A stretch of 64,000 bases of DNA from UBA6120 sp964639215 (GTDB lineage Bacteria; Bacillota_I; Bacilli_A; RFN20; CAG-826), in NCBI GenBank assembly GCA_964639215.1, contig CAZXCV010000001.1, positions 40,319 to 104,318 on the forward strand, read 5' to 3'. The notes beneath the pieces are model-generated. The model was not told the origin of the DNA. It searched no databases and was given only the letters and a program-made list of their open reading frames with translations. Position 1 is the first letter of the stretch, and each line of letters begins with the position of its first letter. Both the position numbers and the translations under genes were made by a program. Of this stretch, positions 57,492 through 64,000 are shown in pieces.

Positions 57492-59612
57492 CTAATTAAA
57501 TGTTTTATCGGCCGTGATATTAAAAGCGCCACTAGTATAATCAACGACGTATTGACGCGTCGTATCGATTTCTCCCGCTATAATCGCACGAGCTAATAAC
57601 GTTTCGATTTCTCGCTGGATGAATCGCTTAATTGGGCGTGCCCCATATTCAAATGAATAAGCGGTATCAATGATATACTGCTTAACGTTACTTGTAAAAA
57701 CAACGCTGATATATTGCTCTTCAAGCCGTCTCATTAATTCGCCAAGCATCTTATCGACAATTCGGAGTTGCACATCACGTCTCAAAGGTTCGAAGTAAAC
57801 TATTTCATCAATCCGATTTAAGAATTCTGGTCTGAATGTATGATGGAGCATGTCGTCAACTTTGTCCCGCTCATTGTTAAGGAGAAATTCACTACCAAGA
57901 TTGCTAGTCATAATGATGATGGTATTACGAAAATCAACAATCCGTCCTTGCGAATCAGTCAATCGCCCATCATCAATTACTTGAAGCAATAAATTAAATA
58001 CTTCTGGATGTGCCTTTTCGATTTCGTCAAATAAAACAATGCTATAAGGGGCACGTCGGACTTTTTCCGTTAATTGACCACCTTCCTCATAACCAACATA
58101 ACCAGGGGGCGCTCCGATTAATCTCGACACAGAAAACTTTTCCATATATTCACTCATATCAATCCTGATAATATTGGCTTCATTATCAAATAACGCTTCT
58201 GCCAATGATCGGGCGACTTCGGTTTTTCCTACTCCAGTTGGGCCTAAAAACATGAATGATCCGATTGGACGTCTCTCATCTTTAATGCCCGCTCTTTGGC
58301 GAATAATCGCATCAGCGACAAGACTAATAGCTGTGTCTTGCCCAATAACTCGTTTCATCAATGTGTCTTTTAATGCGAGAACTTTTTCTTTATCGCCTTT
58401 CATAATCTTTGAAATGGGAATGTGTGTGTTTTTAGAAATAATCACAGCAATTTCTTTTTCAGTGACAATTTCTGAAAGTAACTTTGCATGTGGGACTTTT
58501 TCTTCAAGTTGTTTCAACTTTTTCTCAAGTAAAGGAATATCTTGATATTGAAGTTTACTCGCAATTTGGTATTGGCCCCGATTAAACGCGGCATCAAGTT
58601 CAAACCGCGCTCGGTCTAAATCTTTTTTCAGTGACTTGATATCATTAATAACTTGTTTCTCATCTTGCCAACGTGTTTTTAATTTTGTCTGAGCTTGAAT
58701 AAGATGACGTAATTCATCATTAACTTTTTCAAGTCGTGTTTGACTACTAGCATCTTTTTCTTTAGTTAAAGCAACTTTCTCGATTTCAAGTTGCCGAATT
58801 TTTCGATCAAGCTCATCAAGTTCTGAGGGTAATGATTCGATTTGGACACGAATCGAGGCACATGCTTCATCGACAAGGTCAATCGCTTTATCAGGCAGAA
58901 AGCGACTTGTGAGGTAACGATGTGAAAGTTGCGCTGCGGCAATAAGAGCTTCATCAGTGATTTTAACACCATGAAAACTTTCATAGCGTGGTTTTAACCC
59001 TCGTAAAATAGTAATGGTGTCGCTCACTGAAGGTTCAGCGACGATAATTGGTTGGAAACGCCGTTCCAATGCCCGGTCTTTTTCGATATATTGACGATAT
59101 TCATTAAGCGTCGTCGCTCCAATACAGTCGATTTCTCCACGCGCTAATAACGGTTTTAACATGTTGCCAGCATCGAGGGCGCCCTCGGTTCGTCCAGCCC
59201 CGACAATCGTGTGGATTTCATCGATGAAAAGGATGATTTTACCATCACTTTGTTTAATTTTATTTAAGACGGCTTTTAGGCGTTCTTCAAATTCACCCCG
59301 ATATTTAGCCCCAGCAATCAGTGCGCCAATATCAAGTTCATAAATAGTTTTTTCCTTGAGTGTTGTCGGAACGTCATTTTTAACAATGCGCTGTGCCAAA
59401 CCTTCAAGAATTGCGGTTTTTCCAACCCCAGGCTCACCGAGCAAAATGACGTTATTTTTAGTTTTGCGAGCAAGGATTTGAATAATTTTACGAATTTCAT
59501 CATCACGTCCGATGACGGGATCGGTTTTGCCACTTGCAGCATCAGCCGTGATGTCACGACCAAATTTTTCAAGTACTTGTTCATCTTTACTATAATCAAT
59601 TGGCATATCCAT
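57492..59612 (-). CDS. clpB: ClpB-type disaggregase lacking the N-terminal domain
   Basis: AAA+ chaperone that pulls proteins out of aggregates with DnaK. The 706-residue protein starts just before the first ATPase domain (DPVIGRDDEIRKIIQILARK), so the usual N-domain of about 150 residues is missing, as in mollicute ClpB. Walker A1 GEPGVGKT, the M-domain coiled-coil (about 265-390), and Walker A2 GPTGVGKT with EYMEKFSVSRLIGAPPGYVGYEEGG follow. No ClpP loop (LGF-type) is seen. SD GAGGTG before the ATG; the CIRCE site and promoter lie 14 bases further. Confidence 0.97.
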   Translation of the reverse strand: MDMPIDYSKDEQVLEKFGRDITADAASGKTDPVIGRDDEIRKIIQILARKTKNNVILLGEPGVGKTAILEGLAQRIVKNDVPTTLKEKTIYELDIGALIAGAKYRGEFEERLKAVLNKIKQSDGKIILFIDEIHTIVGAGRTEGALDAGNMLKPLLARGEIDCIGATTLNEYRQYIEKDRALERRFQPIIVAEPSVSDTITILRGLKPRYESFHGVKITDEALIAAAQLSHRYLTSRFLPDKAIDLVDEACASIRVQIESLPSELDELDRKIRQLEIEKVALTKEKDASSQTRLEKVNDELRHLIQAQTKLKTRWQDEKQVINDIKSLKKDLDRARFELDAAFNRGQYQIASKLQYQDIPLLEKKLKQLEEKVPHAKLLSEIVTEKEIAVIISKNTHIPISKIMKGDKEKVLALKDTLMKRVIGQDTAISLVADAIIRQRAGIKDERRPIGSFMFLGPTGVGKTEVARSLAEALFDNEANIIRIDMSEYMEKFSVSRLIGAPPGYVGYEEGGQLTEKVRRAPYSIVLFDEIEKAHPEVFNLLLQVIDDGRLTDSQGRIVDFRNTIIIMTSNLGSEFLLNNERDKVDDMLHHTFRPEFLNRIDEIVYFEPLRRDVQLRIVDKMLGELMRRLEEQYISVVFTSNVKQYIIDTAYSFEYGARPIKRFIQREIETLLARAIIAGEIDTTRQYVVDYTSGAFNITADKTFN

Positions 59613-59625
59613 GATAACACCTCAT

Positions 59626-59652
59626 TTAGCACTCGCATACTTCAAGTGCTAA
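59626..59652 (-). promoter_or_regulatory. CIRCE operator of clpB
   Basis: TTAGCACTC-N9-AAGTGCTAA, one base from the full consensus. It lies between the -10 and the clpB SD. This puts clpB under HrcA, whereas Bacillus uses CtsR for clp genes. Confidence 0.95.
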
Positions 59653-59656
59653 ATAT

Positions 59657-59684
59657 ATTATAAAATGCCCATGTTGGTTGTCAA
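59657..59684 (-). promoter_or_regulatory. Sigma-A-type promoter of clpB
   Basis: Minus strand TTGACA (59684-59679), 16-base spacer, TATAAT (59662-59657), followed directly by the CIRCE operator. Confidence 0.9.
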
Positions 59685-59850
59685 GGCATATATTCTACCG
59701 ATTAATAATCGCGTTACCATGATTAGTGTTTTTTTACTGGATTATAAAACAAGAGCCATTCTTTACATGATCATGACCCTTGTTTCTGAAAGTAATTCTT
59801 ATGGAATACTCTAGAGAAATTTAACTATTTAATTCCCTATTGCCTATTAA

Positions 59851-62361
59851 CTAAACCTTGGAAATTACAATGCCATAGGCATTTAGTTGAGTGCTCGAGG
59901 CATTCCATGCTAAGACAACAGTGCCGGGACTGATGGGAACTGTCGATGAACCGCAGTTGACATATACTTTATAAGTCGCACTAGATCCCGCGATTTGAAA
60001 ATGATGCACATCGGAATTAATACCAAAATTCCAGCCAGTGTAATCGCCATTGATCGGGAAATCGGGCCGATTCTTAATTTCTGCGAGAGCGCGATATAAT
60101 GCGAGCATGCTCGTATTGTCACTTGCTTGTTCAGATGCGCTCTTAAGCGTGTTCTTATTATAATTATCATGCTCGACCGTATACATATTAAAGCGATATC
60201 CGGTTGTCCGGGAGTCGCTATTTCCCCATTTAAAAGGTTGCCGATACCAGCGATCCATGTTATTCGAGTTGGTCGCATTGTCTTGTGAAGTATTACCCGA
60301 CATTCCGAGTTCATCACCATAATAAATCCAGCTTAACCCTGGTTGCATCAATGTGATGGCCGCATGCGTCTGTGCTTTCTTTATTTGGGTGCTGACATCA
60401 CCCGATCCGATTGTTGGATTGCTCGAAAGGTCACTACCACCGCTAGTAACGTTAATATGATTAATCGCTCGTAAGACGTCATGATTTGAAGTAAAGGCGC
60501 CGTTAATGAAGTCACTGCGATGCGATTTATGAACATCTTCGGTACTATTACCCTCTATGGCATTGGCTACGGCATTTTTACCATCCAGTTTCAAATAATT
60601 ATATTCAAGGTTATGGTAATAAAGTCCAAAATCAAATTGTGAATCCATCGTTTCGTAATACGGTGACATCCGGTCATCCCAACCATCAAAGTTCTCGCCC
60701 ACGAGGAATGTATTCGGATATTCTAGTTTTAGTTTGTGTGAAAATTCTTTCCAGAACGCAATGTTTTTTGATAAATTCGATGAATAGTCAAACTTAACGG
60801 TCACTGTTTCTCGTTTTTCCTCATCGTAATAGGTACGCTCGCCCGTATCGCTGACCACGAGGTCGCCGCTCTTATATGATTCATCAAGCATATAAATGTG
60901 TTTAATCGCGTCGAGTCGGAATCCATCGACACCGAACTCAAGCCAACCTTTAGCCATGTCAATGACGAGATCGCGGGTTATTTGTGATTCGTAATTTAAT
61001 TCGGCCATGCCTGAACCAAATTTACCGTAGTAGTAATAATCTGATTCGCCATCCCGATACCAATCAGGGTGGTTTTCAACATTAATTTCCGTGTATGTGG
61101 CAATTGAGGTACCATAACCAGGGTCGTTGACACCAACACTTGACGTTTCATTCCATTTGCGGACTTTGTCACCTTTGTATTTCCAGTGATACATATCGCG
61201 ATAATTAAACGTTGCTTGAGTGATTGGATGCGTCCCTACTTCAGCTCGTTGTGACTTTTTAAACCAAACATTATTTTTAGAGGTGTGATTAATTACAAAA
61301 TCCATGATGATTGTCATGCCACGTACATGGAGTTCGTCAACTAGCTCACGATAATCGGCCATTGTTCCAAATTTCGAATCAATCGCTTCAAAATCGGTCA
61401 CATCATAGCCATGATAACTTTCCGATTGTTGAATCGGTGTGAGCCAGAGACAATTGACATTCAAATCTTCGAGATAATCAAGCGAATTAATAATGCCGCG
61501 AATGTCACCCATGCCGTCATTATTCGAGTCGGCAAAGCTCGCGACAAAAATTTGATAACCAATGCCCATTGACGATTTGAACGTGGTCGATGTTGGTACT
61601 GTCCCGGCGATTTTCGTGGAACTTGTATTGCTTAATTCAGCATTCGACCGATAATTACCCGTGGTGTCAGTAACGACTGGGTTTTCAATATAGTTCGGAT
61701 CATAAGTGAACGAGTAATCACCGACGCTACCTTGGACACAAAATATATGAATCGAACCATTGCTTCGTTTATGACTATCAATATCATCAATATATGTATT
61801 GGCGCCGCCATCGCTCGTCCAATGTGATCCCCCACCCATCGAGCTTTCAAGGATGATCAAGAAACCAATCCGTGTCGCACCGATAAATCCCGTTGTCGCT
61901 CCTGTTTTACCACCAACAACATTTGTTGCTGTTAAATCTATGTCGACAATGCGCCCCGATTGCATTAAAGCGTTACCAGTATTACCAACATTAGTCATCC
62001 AGTCAACATTCATTTCGTTAAACGCACTTCTAATTGTTGGTGATGTGACGCAGTATAGCGATCCTTCGAGATCTTGGGGAGCATTTTGCCAAATCCAAAG
62101 GGCATAATCATCGTATTCACTCACATTTGCCTGAGGACGGAGATAATGCAAATACAAGTGACCTGCTTCAGACCACGTGTTAAGCCAGTCATCATAATTA
62201 TCGATGGCTTCAATTGATGTGGATGAATTACTCGTCGAACCAGTTTGCGATGTTGTGGAACTACCCGTTGAATCCGTGCTTGAAGTGCTTGGTGTACTCG
62301 TACAACTAACAATTAATAAAACTGCTCCGAATAATACGCTTGTTCGCTTGAGATTTATCAT
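59851..62361 (-). CDS. Exported GH13 alpha-amylase lipoprotein with CBM41-like domain
   Basis: An 836-residue surface lipoprotein. The lipobox is LIVSC (Cys about 20), followed by a Ser/Thr linker. Residues about 55-100 (HLYLHYLRPQ...DYALWIWQNAP) match the pullulanase-associated CBM41 type. The GH13 catalytic region has DFVINHTS, GFRLDAIKH, LVGENF and FTSNHD, with the start VNCLWLTPIQQSESYHGYDVTDFEAID. A small C-terminal beta domain ends it. SD AAGGAG supports ATG 62361; the longer frame reaches into the gene before. It likely cuts starch or glycogen outside the cell into dextrins for import. Confidence 0.93.
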   Translation of the reverse strand: MINLKRTSVLFGAVLLIVSCTSTPSTSSTDSTGSSTTSQTGSTSNSSTSIEAIDNYDDWLNTWSEAGHLYLHYLRPQANVSEYDDYALWIWQNAPQDLEGSLYCVTSPTIRSAFNEMNVDWMTNVGNTGNALMQSGRIVDIDLTATNVVGGKTGATTGFIGATRIGFLIILESSMGGGSHWTSDGGANTYIDDIDSHKRSNGSIHIFCVQGSVGDYSFTYDPNYIENPVVTDTTGNYRSNAELSNTSSTKIAGTVPTSTTFKSSMGIGYQIFVASFADSNNDGMGDIRGIINSLDYLEDLNVNCLWLTPIQQSESYHGYDVTDFEAIDSKFGTMADYRELVDELHVRGMTIIMDFVINHTSKNNVWFKKSQRAEVGTHPITQATFNYRDMYHWKYKGDKVRKWNETSSVGVNDPGYGTSIATYTEINVENHPDWYRDGESDYYYYGKFGSGMAELNYESQITRDLVIDMAKGWLEFGVDGFRLDAIKHIYMLDESYKSGDLVVSDTGERTYYDEEKRETVTVKFDYSSNLSKNIAFWKEFSHKLKLEYPNTFLVGENFDGWDDRMSPYYETMDSQFDFGLYYHNLEYNYLKLDGKNAVANAIEGNSTEDVHKSHRSDFINGAFTSNHDVLRAINHINVTSGGSDLSSNPTIGSGDVSTQIKKAQTHAAITLMQPGLSWIYYGDELGMSGNTSQDNATNSNNMDRWYRQPFKWGNSDSRTTGYRFNMYTVEHDNYNKNTLKSASEQASDNTSMLALYRALAEIKNRPDFPINGDYTGWNFGINSDVHHFQIAGSSATYKVYVNCGSSTVPISPGTVVLAWNASSTQLNAYGIVISKV

Positions 62362-62387
62362 GAAATGCTCCTTAAGAGATATATATT

Positions 62388-63119
62388 TTAAGCTTGGTAA
62401 GTCGACCACGTACCATCTGCAGTTAGACCATTACTCTCCCAAGCAGCGGTATTCTGAATTGTAAAGAGATTGTGGCTACCAGCAGCAGTTAACGATAAAT
62501 CAACCGTTTTTGCACCCCAATAAGCATCATTAGTTAAGGGATCAGAGGTCGCTGGATTAATGCGAGCAAACATGAAATTGGTGTATTCAGCCGGTATTGT
62601 GTATGAGTAAATAGCACCAGAGACAAGATTCATTTTAAATCCTGGCCATGTCGTGCTTTGGTCACCTTCCCACATATGAATGGATACTGCGCCACCATCA
62701 ACAGTCCACCATGTGGGTAAACTGACGTATATAACGCGGTTTTGCCCCGATTGAATTTCTGACCAGATTGCATATAATGTCATATCATTCGTTACTGTAT
62801 CTGAGGTGAAATTCCAAGTGTTAGTACCCGAAGCATCGCGCGCCCACACCGTGAATTCATAGCTAGTACGCGTTGGATCGCTCGGTTTTGTTATTAAGCC
62901 ACCTGTCGCAATTACTTGGGCAGAAGGTGATCCTGAAGAACCTTGATAGTTCAAATCAAACGTGACTGTGTGTGTCGTCGTACCAAGCGAGTTTGAAGCT
63001 TCTGAAGATGATGTTGATGATGCCTCGCTCGAACTATCGCTGGCACCACTGCCACACGAAGCTAAGGTGAACGAGATAAACATCAGTGGAAGAATTGTGC
63101 TGATTATACGTTTGTTCAT
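62388..63119 (-). CDS. Lipoprotein with InlB-type repeat and starch-binding-like module
   Basis: A 243-residue lipoprotein: lipobox LASC (Cys about 22), a Ser/Glu/Ala linker, an InlB-type B-repeat (VTFDLNYQGSSGSPSAQVIATGGLITKPSDPTRTSYEF...LYAIW, about 50-120), and a C-terminal carbohydrate-binding-like module (VIYVSLPTWWTVDGGAVSIHMWEGD, TTWPGFKMN) like CBM26. No enzyme motif. It is the first gene of the operon with the amylase (26-base gap), so it may hold starch near the enzyme. SD AGGATT before the ATG. Confidence 0.83.
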   Translation of the reverse strand: MNKRIISTILPLMFISFTLASCGSGASDSSSEASSTSSSEASNSLGTTTHTVTFDLNYQGSSGSPSAQVIATGGLITKPSDPTRTSYEFTVWARDASGTNTWNFTSDTVTNDMTLYAIWSEIQSGQNRVIYVSLPTWWTVDGGAVSIHMWEGDQSTTWPGFKMNLVSGAIYSYTIPAEYTNFMFARINPATSDPLTNDAYWGAKTVDLSLTAAGSHNLFTIQNTAAWESNGLTADGTWSTYQA

Positions 63120-63149
63120 AATCCTGAACCCTTTAATCGGTATATTAAT

Positions 63150-63179
63150 ATAATAAAATTTAACCTAAGTATATCTCAA
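63150..63179 (-). promoter_or_regulatory. Promoter of the amylase operon
   Basis: Minus strand TTGAGA (63179-63174), 18-base spacer, TATTAT (63155-63150). It lies about 30 bases before the start of the binding lipoprotein gene. Confidence 0.65.
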
Positions 63180-63195
63180 TATTAACTTTAATAAC

Positions 63196-63212
63196 TTAAC
63201 AATATTTGTTAA
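63196..63212. promoter_or_regulatory. Perfect 17-base inverted repeat, candidate operator
   Basis: TTAACAA-TAT-TTGTTAA, centred at 63204, just upstream of the -35 of the amylase operon. The symmetry and spot suggest a site for an activator or repressor; it does not fit a standard cre or CIRCE site. It stands in AT-rich DNA, so chance is not excluded. Confidence 0.5.
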
Positions 63213-63323
63213 TGGAATCTTCGCATCACCAAATCTATTTACAAATTCAATTAATCGGTTTTAGTTGAAATATTGAAAAAAAGTGGAGATACAACCTTAT
63301 TAATCACTAACCTTATGAGACAT

Positions 63324-63845
63324 TTACTTAATGAAGTGCCGGATTTTGATAAAGAAAAACCATTGAATAAACGCGGCTGATAATATCATTATTGCTTGTA
63401 AAATGAGCCCAACGTGATATCGCGCTCCAAAACTCATCGCATCAAGTGAATTAATATCAATAAATGAAATGACCGAAGAAAATAACAAAATGAGGGCGGC
63501 TAGATTACTTGAAAGTGAGACTATCACAAGACTAAATCTGCGTTTACCATCGGTTCGTCGTAATTTTAGTAGTAATGAAAAAGCCAAAGCAGATAAAGCG
63601 GCAATAATAATTAACACTTCTGCTAAAATACCAAAATATAGCGGGTAATAAGTAAAATCACCTGTGCCACCAAAATAGGCGAGATAACCTACCACATTGG
63701 TAACGACCATACCATCGACTAGCTGATACACTTGAAAAAAAGGTAAAACGATGAATATGAGACTGCATAGTAGCAAAATCGCTACCGCTAATAAATAAAT
63801 CGGAAGGCGCCAATCTCGTTTGATTTCTTCTGGTAAACTCGTCAT
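63324..63845 (-). CDS. Four-helix membrane protein, unknown function
   Basis: A 173-residue protein with four hydrophobic helices: IYLLAVAILLLCSLIFIVLPFF, LYFGILAEVLIIIAALSALAFSLLL, FSLVIVSLSSNLAALILLFSSVISF and VGLILQAIMILSAAFIQWFFF. The short loop after helix 1 is predicted outside (VDGMVVTNVVGYLAYFGGTGDFTYYP). It looks like other small Firmicutes membrane proteins with a YxxYFGG-type external loop, but no named family is recognised. It is followed by the 205-base region that holds the amylase promoter. Confidence 0.72.
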   Translation of the reverse strand: MTSLPEEIKRDWRLPIYLLAVAILLLCSLIFIVLPFFQVYQLVDGMVVTNVVGYLAYFGGTGDFTYYPLYFGILAEVLIIIAALSALAFSLLLKLRRTDGKRRFSLVIVSLSSNLAALILLFSSVISFIDINSLDAMSFGARYHVGLILQAIMILSAAFIQWFFFIKIRHFIK

Positions 63846-63887
63846 TTTTTTACCCTTGTTAACTAGACCAATTATACACTTCGATTA

Positions 63888-64000
63888 TCATTTTCGATGA
63901 ATTTTATGATAAGCGGTGACAAATTTTGCACGTCTTCCAAACCGTTTATCGTATCGTCTTTTTGTCTGGCAGTTAGCACAACTTCCACCACGCTTTGAAC
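63888..64000 (-). CDS. C-terminal end of an unidentified Cys/Arg-rich protein, cut by window edge
   Basis: The last 37 codons of a leftward reading frame, ending in TGA at 63890-63888. The visible residues include GGSCANCQTKRRYDKRFGRR, with a C-x2-C pair and a strongly basic stretch, as in small zinc- or nucleic-acid-binding tails. A second frame (ending at about 63872) is also open here, so the choice rests on the ordered motif. The family cannot be told from this fragment. Confidence 0.4.
   Translation of the reverse strand, partial: SKRGGSCANCQTKRRYDKRFGRRAKFVTAYHKIHRK

Noticed and set aside
59752..59791. Hairpin between the amylase end and clpB (AAACAAG ... CTTGTTT)
   Set aside because: Arms are imperfect in the middle and the T-run on the minus strand lies on the wrong side for the amylase, whose stop is further left; too weak to call.
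1..64000. CRISPR array, rRNA operon, prophage or classical insertion sequence
   Set aside because: No regularly spaced repeats, no rRNA-like stretch, no transposase, integrase or phage structural genes were seen on either strand.

Overview
The window reads as a chromosomal segment of a low-GC, single-membrane bacterium of the Bacilli/Mycoplasmatota side of the Firmicutes. GC is moderate, about 40% by eye and not computed. The support is Bacillus-type conserved clusters (hrcA-grpE-dnaK-dnaJ; rimP-nusA-ylxR-ylxQ-infB-rbfA and truB-ribF-rpsO-pnp), lipoprotein boxes on the exported proteins, Shine-Dalgarno (SD)-rich starts and CIRCE/HrcA heat-shock control. TGA acts as a normal stop (hrcA, chrA, the 36788-36934 gene), so this is not the Mycoplasma/Spiroplasma code. 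An Acholeplasma/Izemoplasma-like or Erysipelotrichia-adjacent lineage is the best guess. It is an inference, and no rRNA is present to test it.

Layout. 1-4150: heat-shock operon hrcA-grpE-dnaK-dnaJ (dnaJ cut by the window edge), read leftward behind two CIRCE operators. 4190-12550: RDD membrane protein, HemW, a small membrane protein, a degenerate Fic/winged-helix protein, LepA, a nuclease-helicase and Fmt. 12600-16400 (rightward): cysK-cysE, rpsT, and aguA-aguB for agmatine to putrescine. 16400-20450 (leftward): holA, comEC-comEA, greA. 20570-21724: a two-gene ChrA transporter. 21721-26864: DUF1292 protein, ruvX, alaS with an alanine T-box, mnmA, dtd. 26925-35710: rarA, pyrimidine-nucleoside phosphorylase, plsC, an SSB-like protein, pullulanase, acpS, ftsK. 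35830-37200: a lipoprotein phosphoesterase with two small membrane proteins. 37230-42710: an RNase J-type protein with altered metal ligands, a DUF3267 zincin, and a GlpA-like oxidoreductase triad. 42790-54525: the pnp...rimP translation/RNA cluster, interrupted by an opposing TtcA-GNAT fusion gene. 54660-57400: a DUF2130 protein, then an AT-rich Fic-ASCH islet lying between a tRNA-Thr gene and a copy of its 3' end. 57490-59650: clpB behind a near-perfect CIRCE. 59850-63120: an exported amylase and a starch-binding-type lipoprotein. The right edge holds an unknown membrane protein and a cut-off cysteine/arginine-rich reading frame.

How the genes work together. HrcA probably controls both its own operon and clpB. 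Starch is probably cut outside the cell by the lipoprotein amylase, helped by its companion lipoprotein, and debranched inside by the pullulanase. ComEA-ComEC give a DNA-uptake core. Most of the rest is housekeeping for translation, RNA decay and replication. Several rightward and leftward genes (chrA, rarA, ftsK, aguA, lepA, the ttcA-like gene) have no SD but a -10-like hexamer ending 10-12 nt before the start, which suggests leaderless transcripts.
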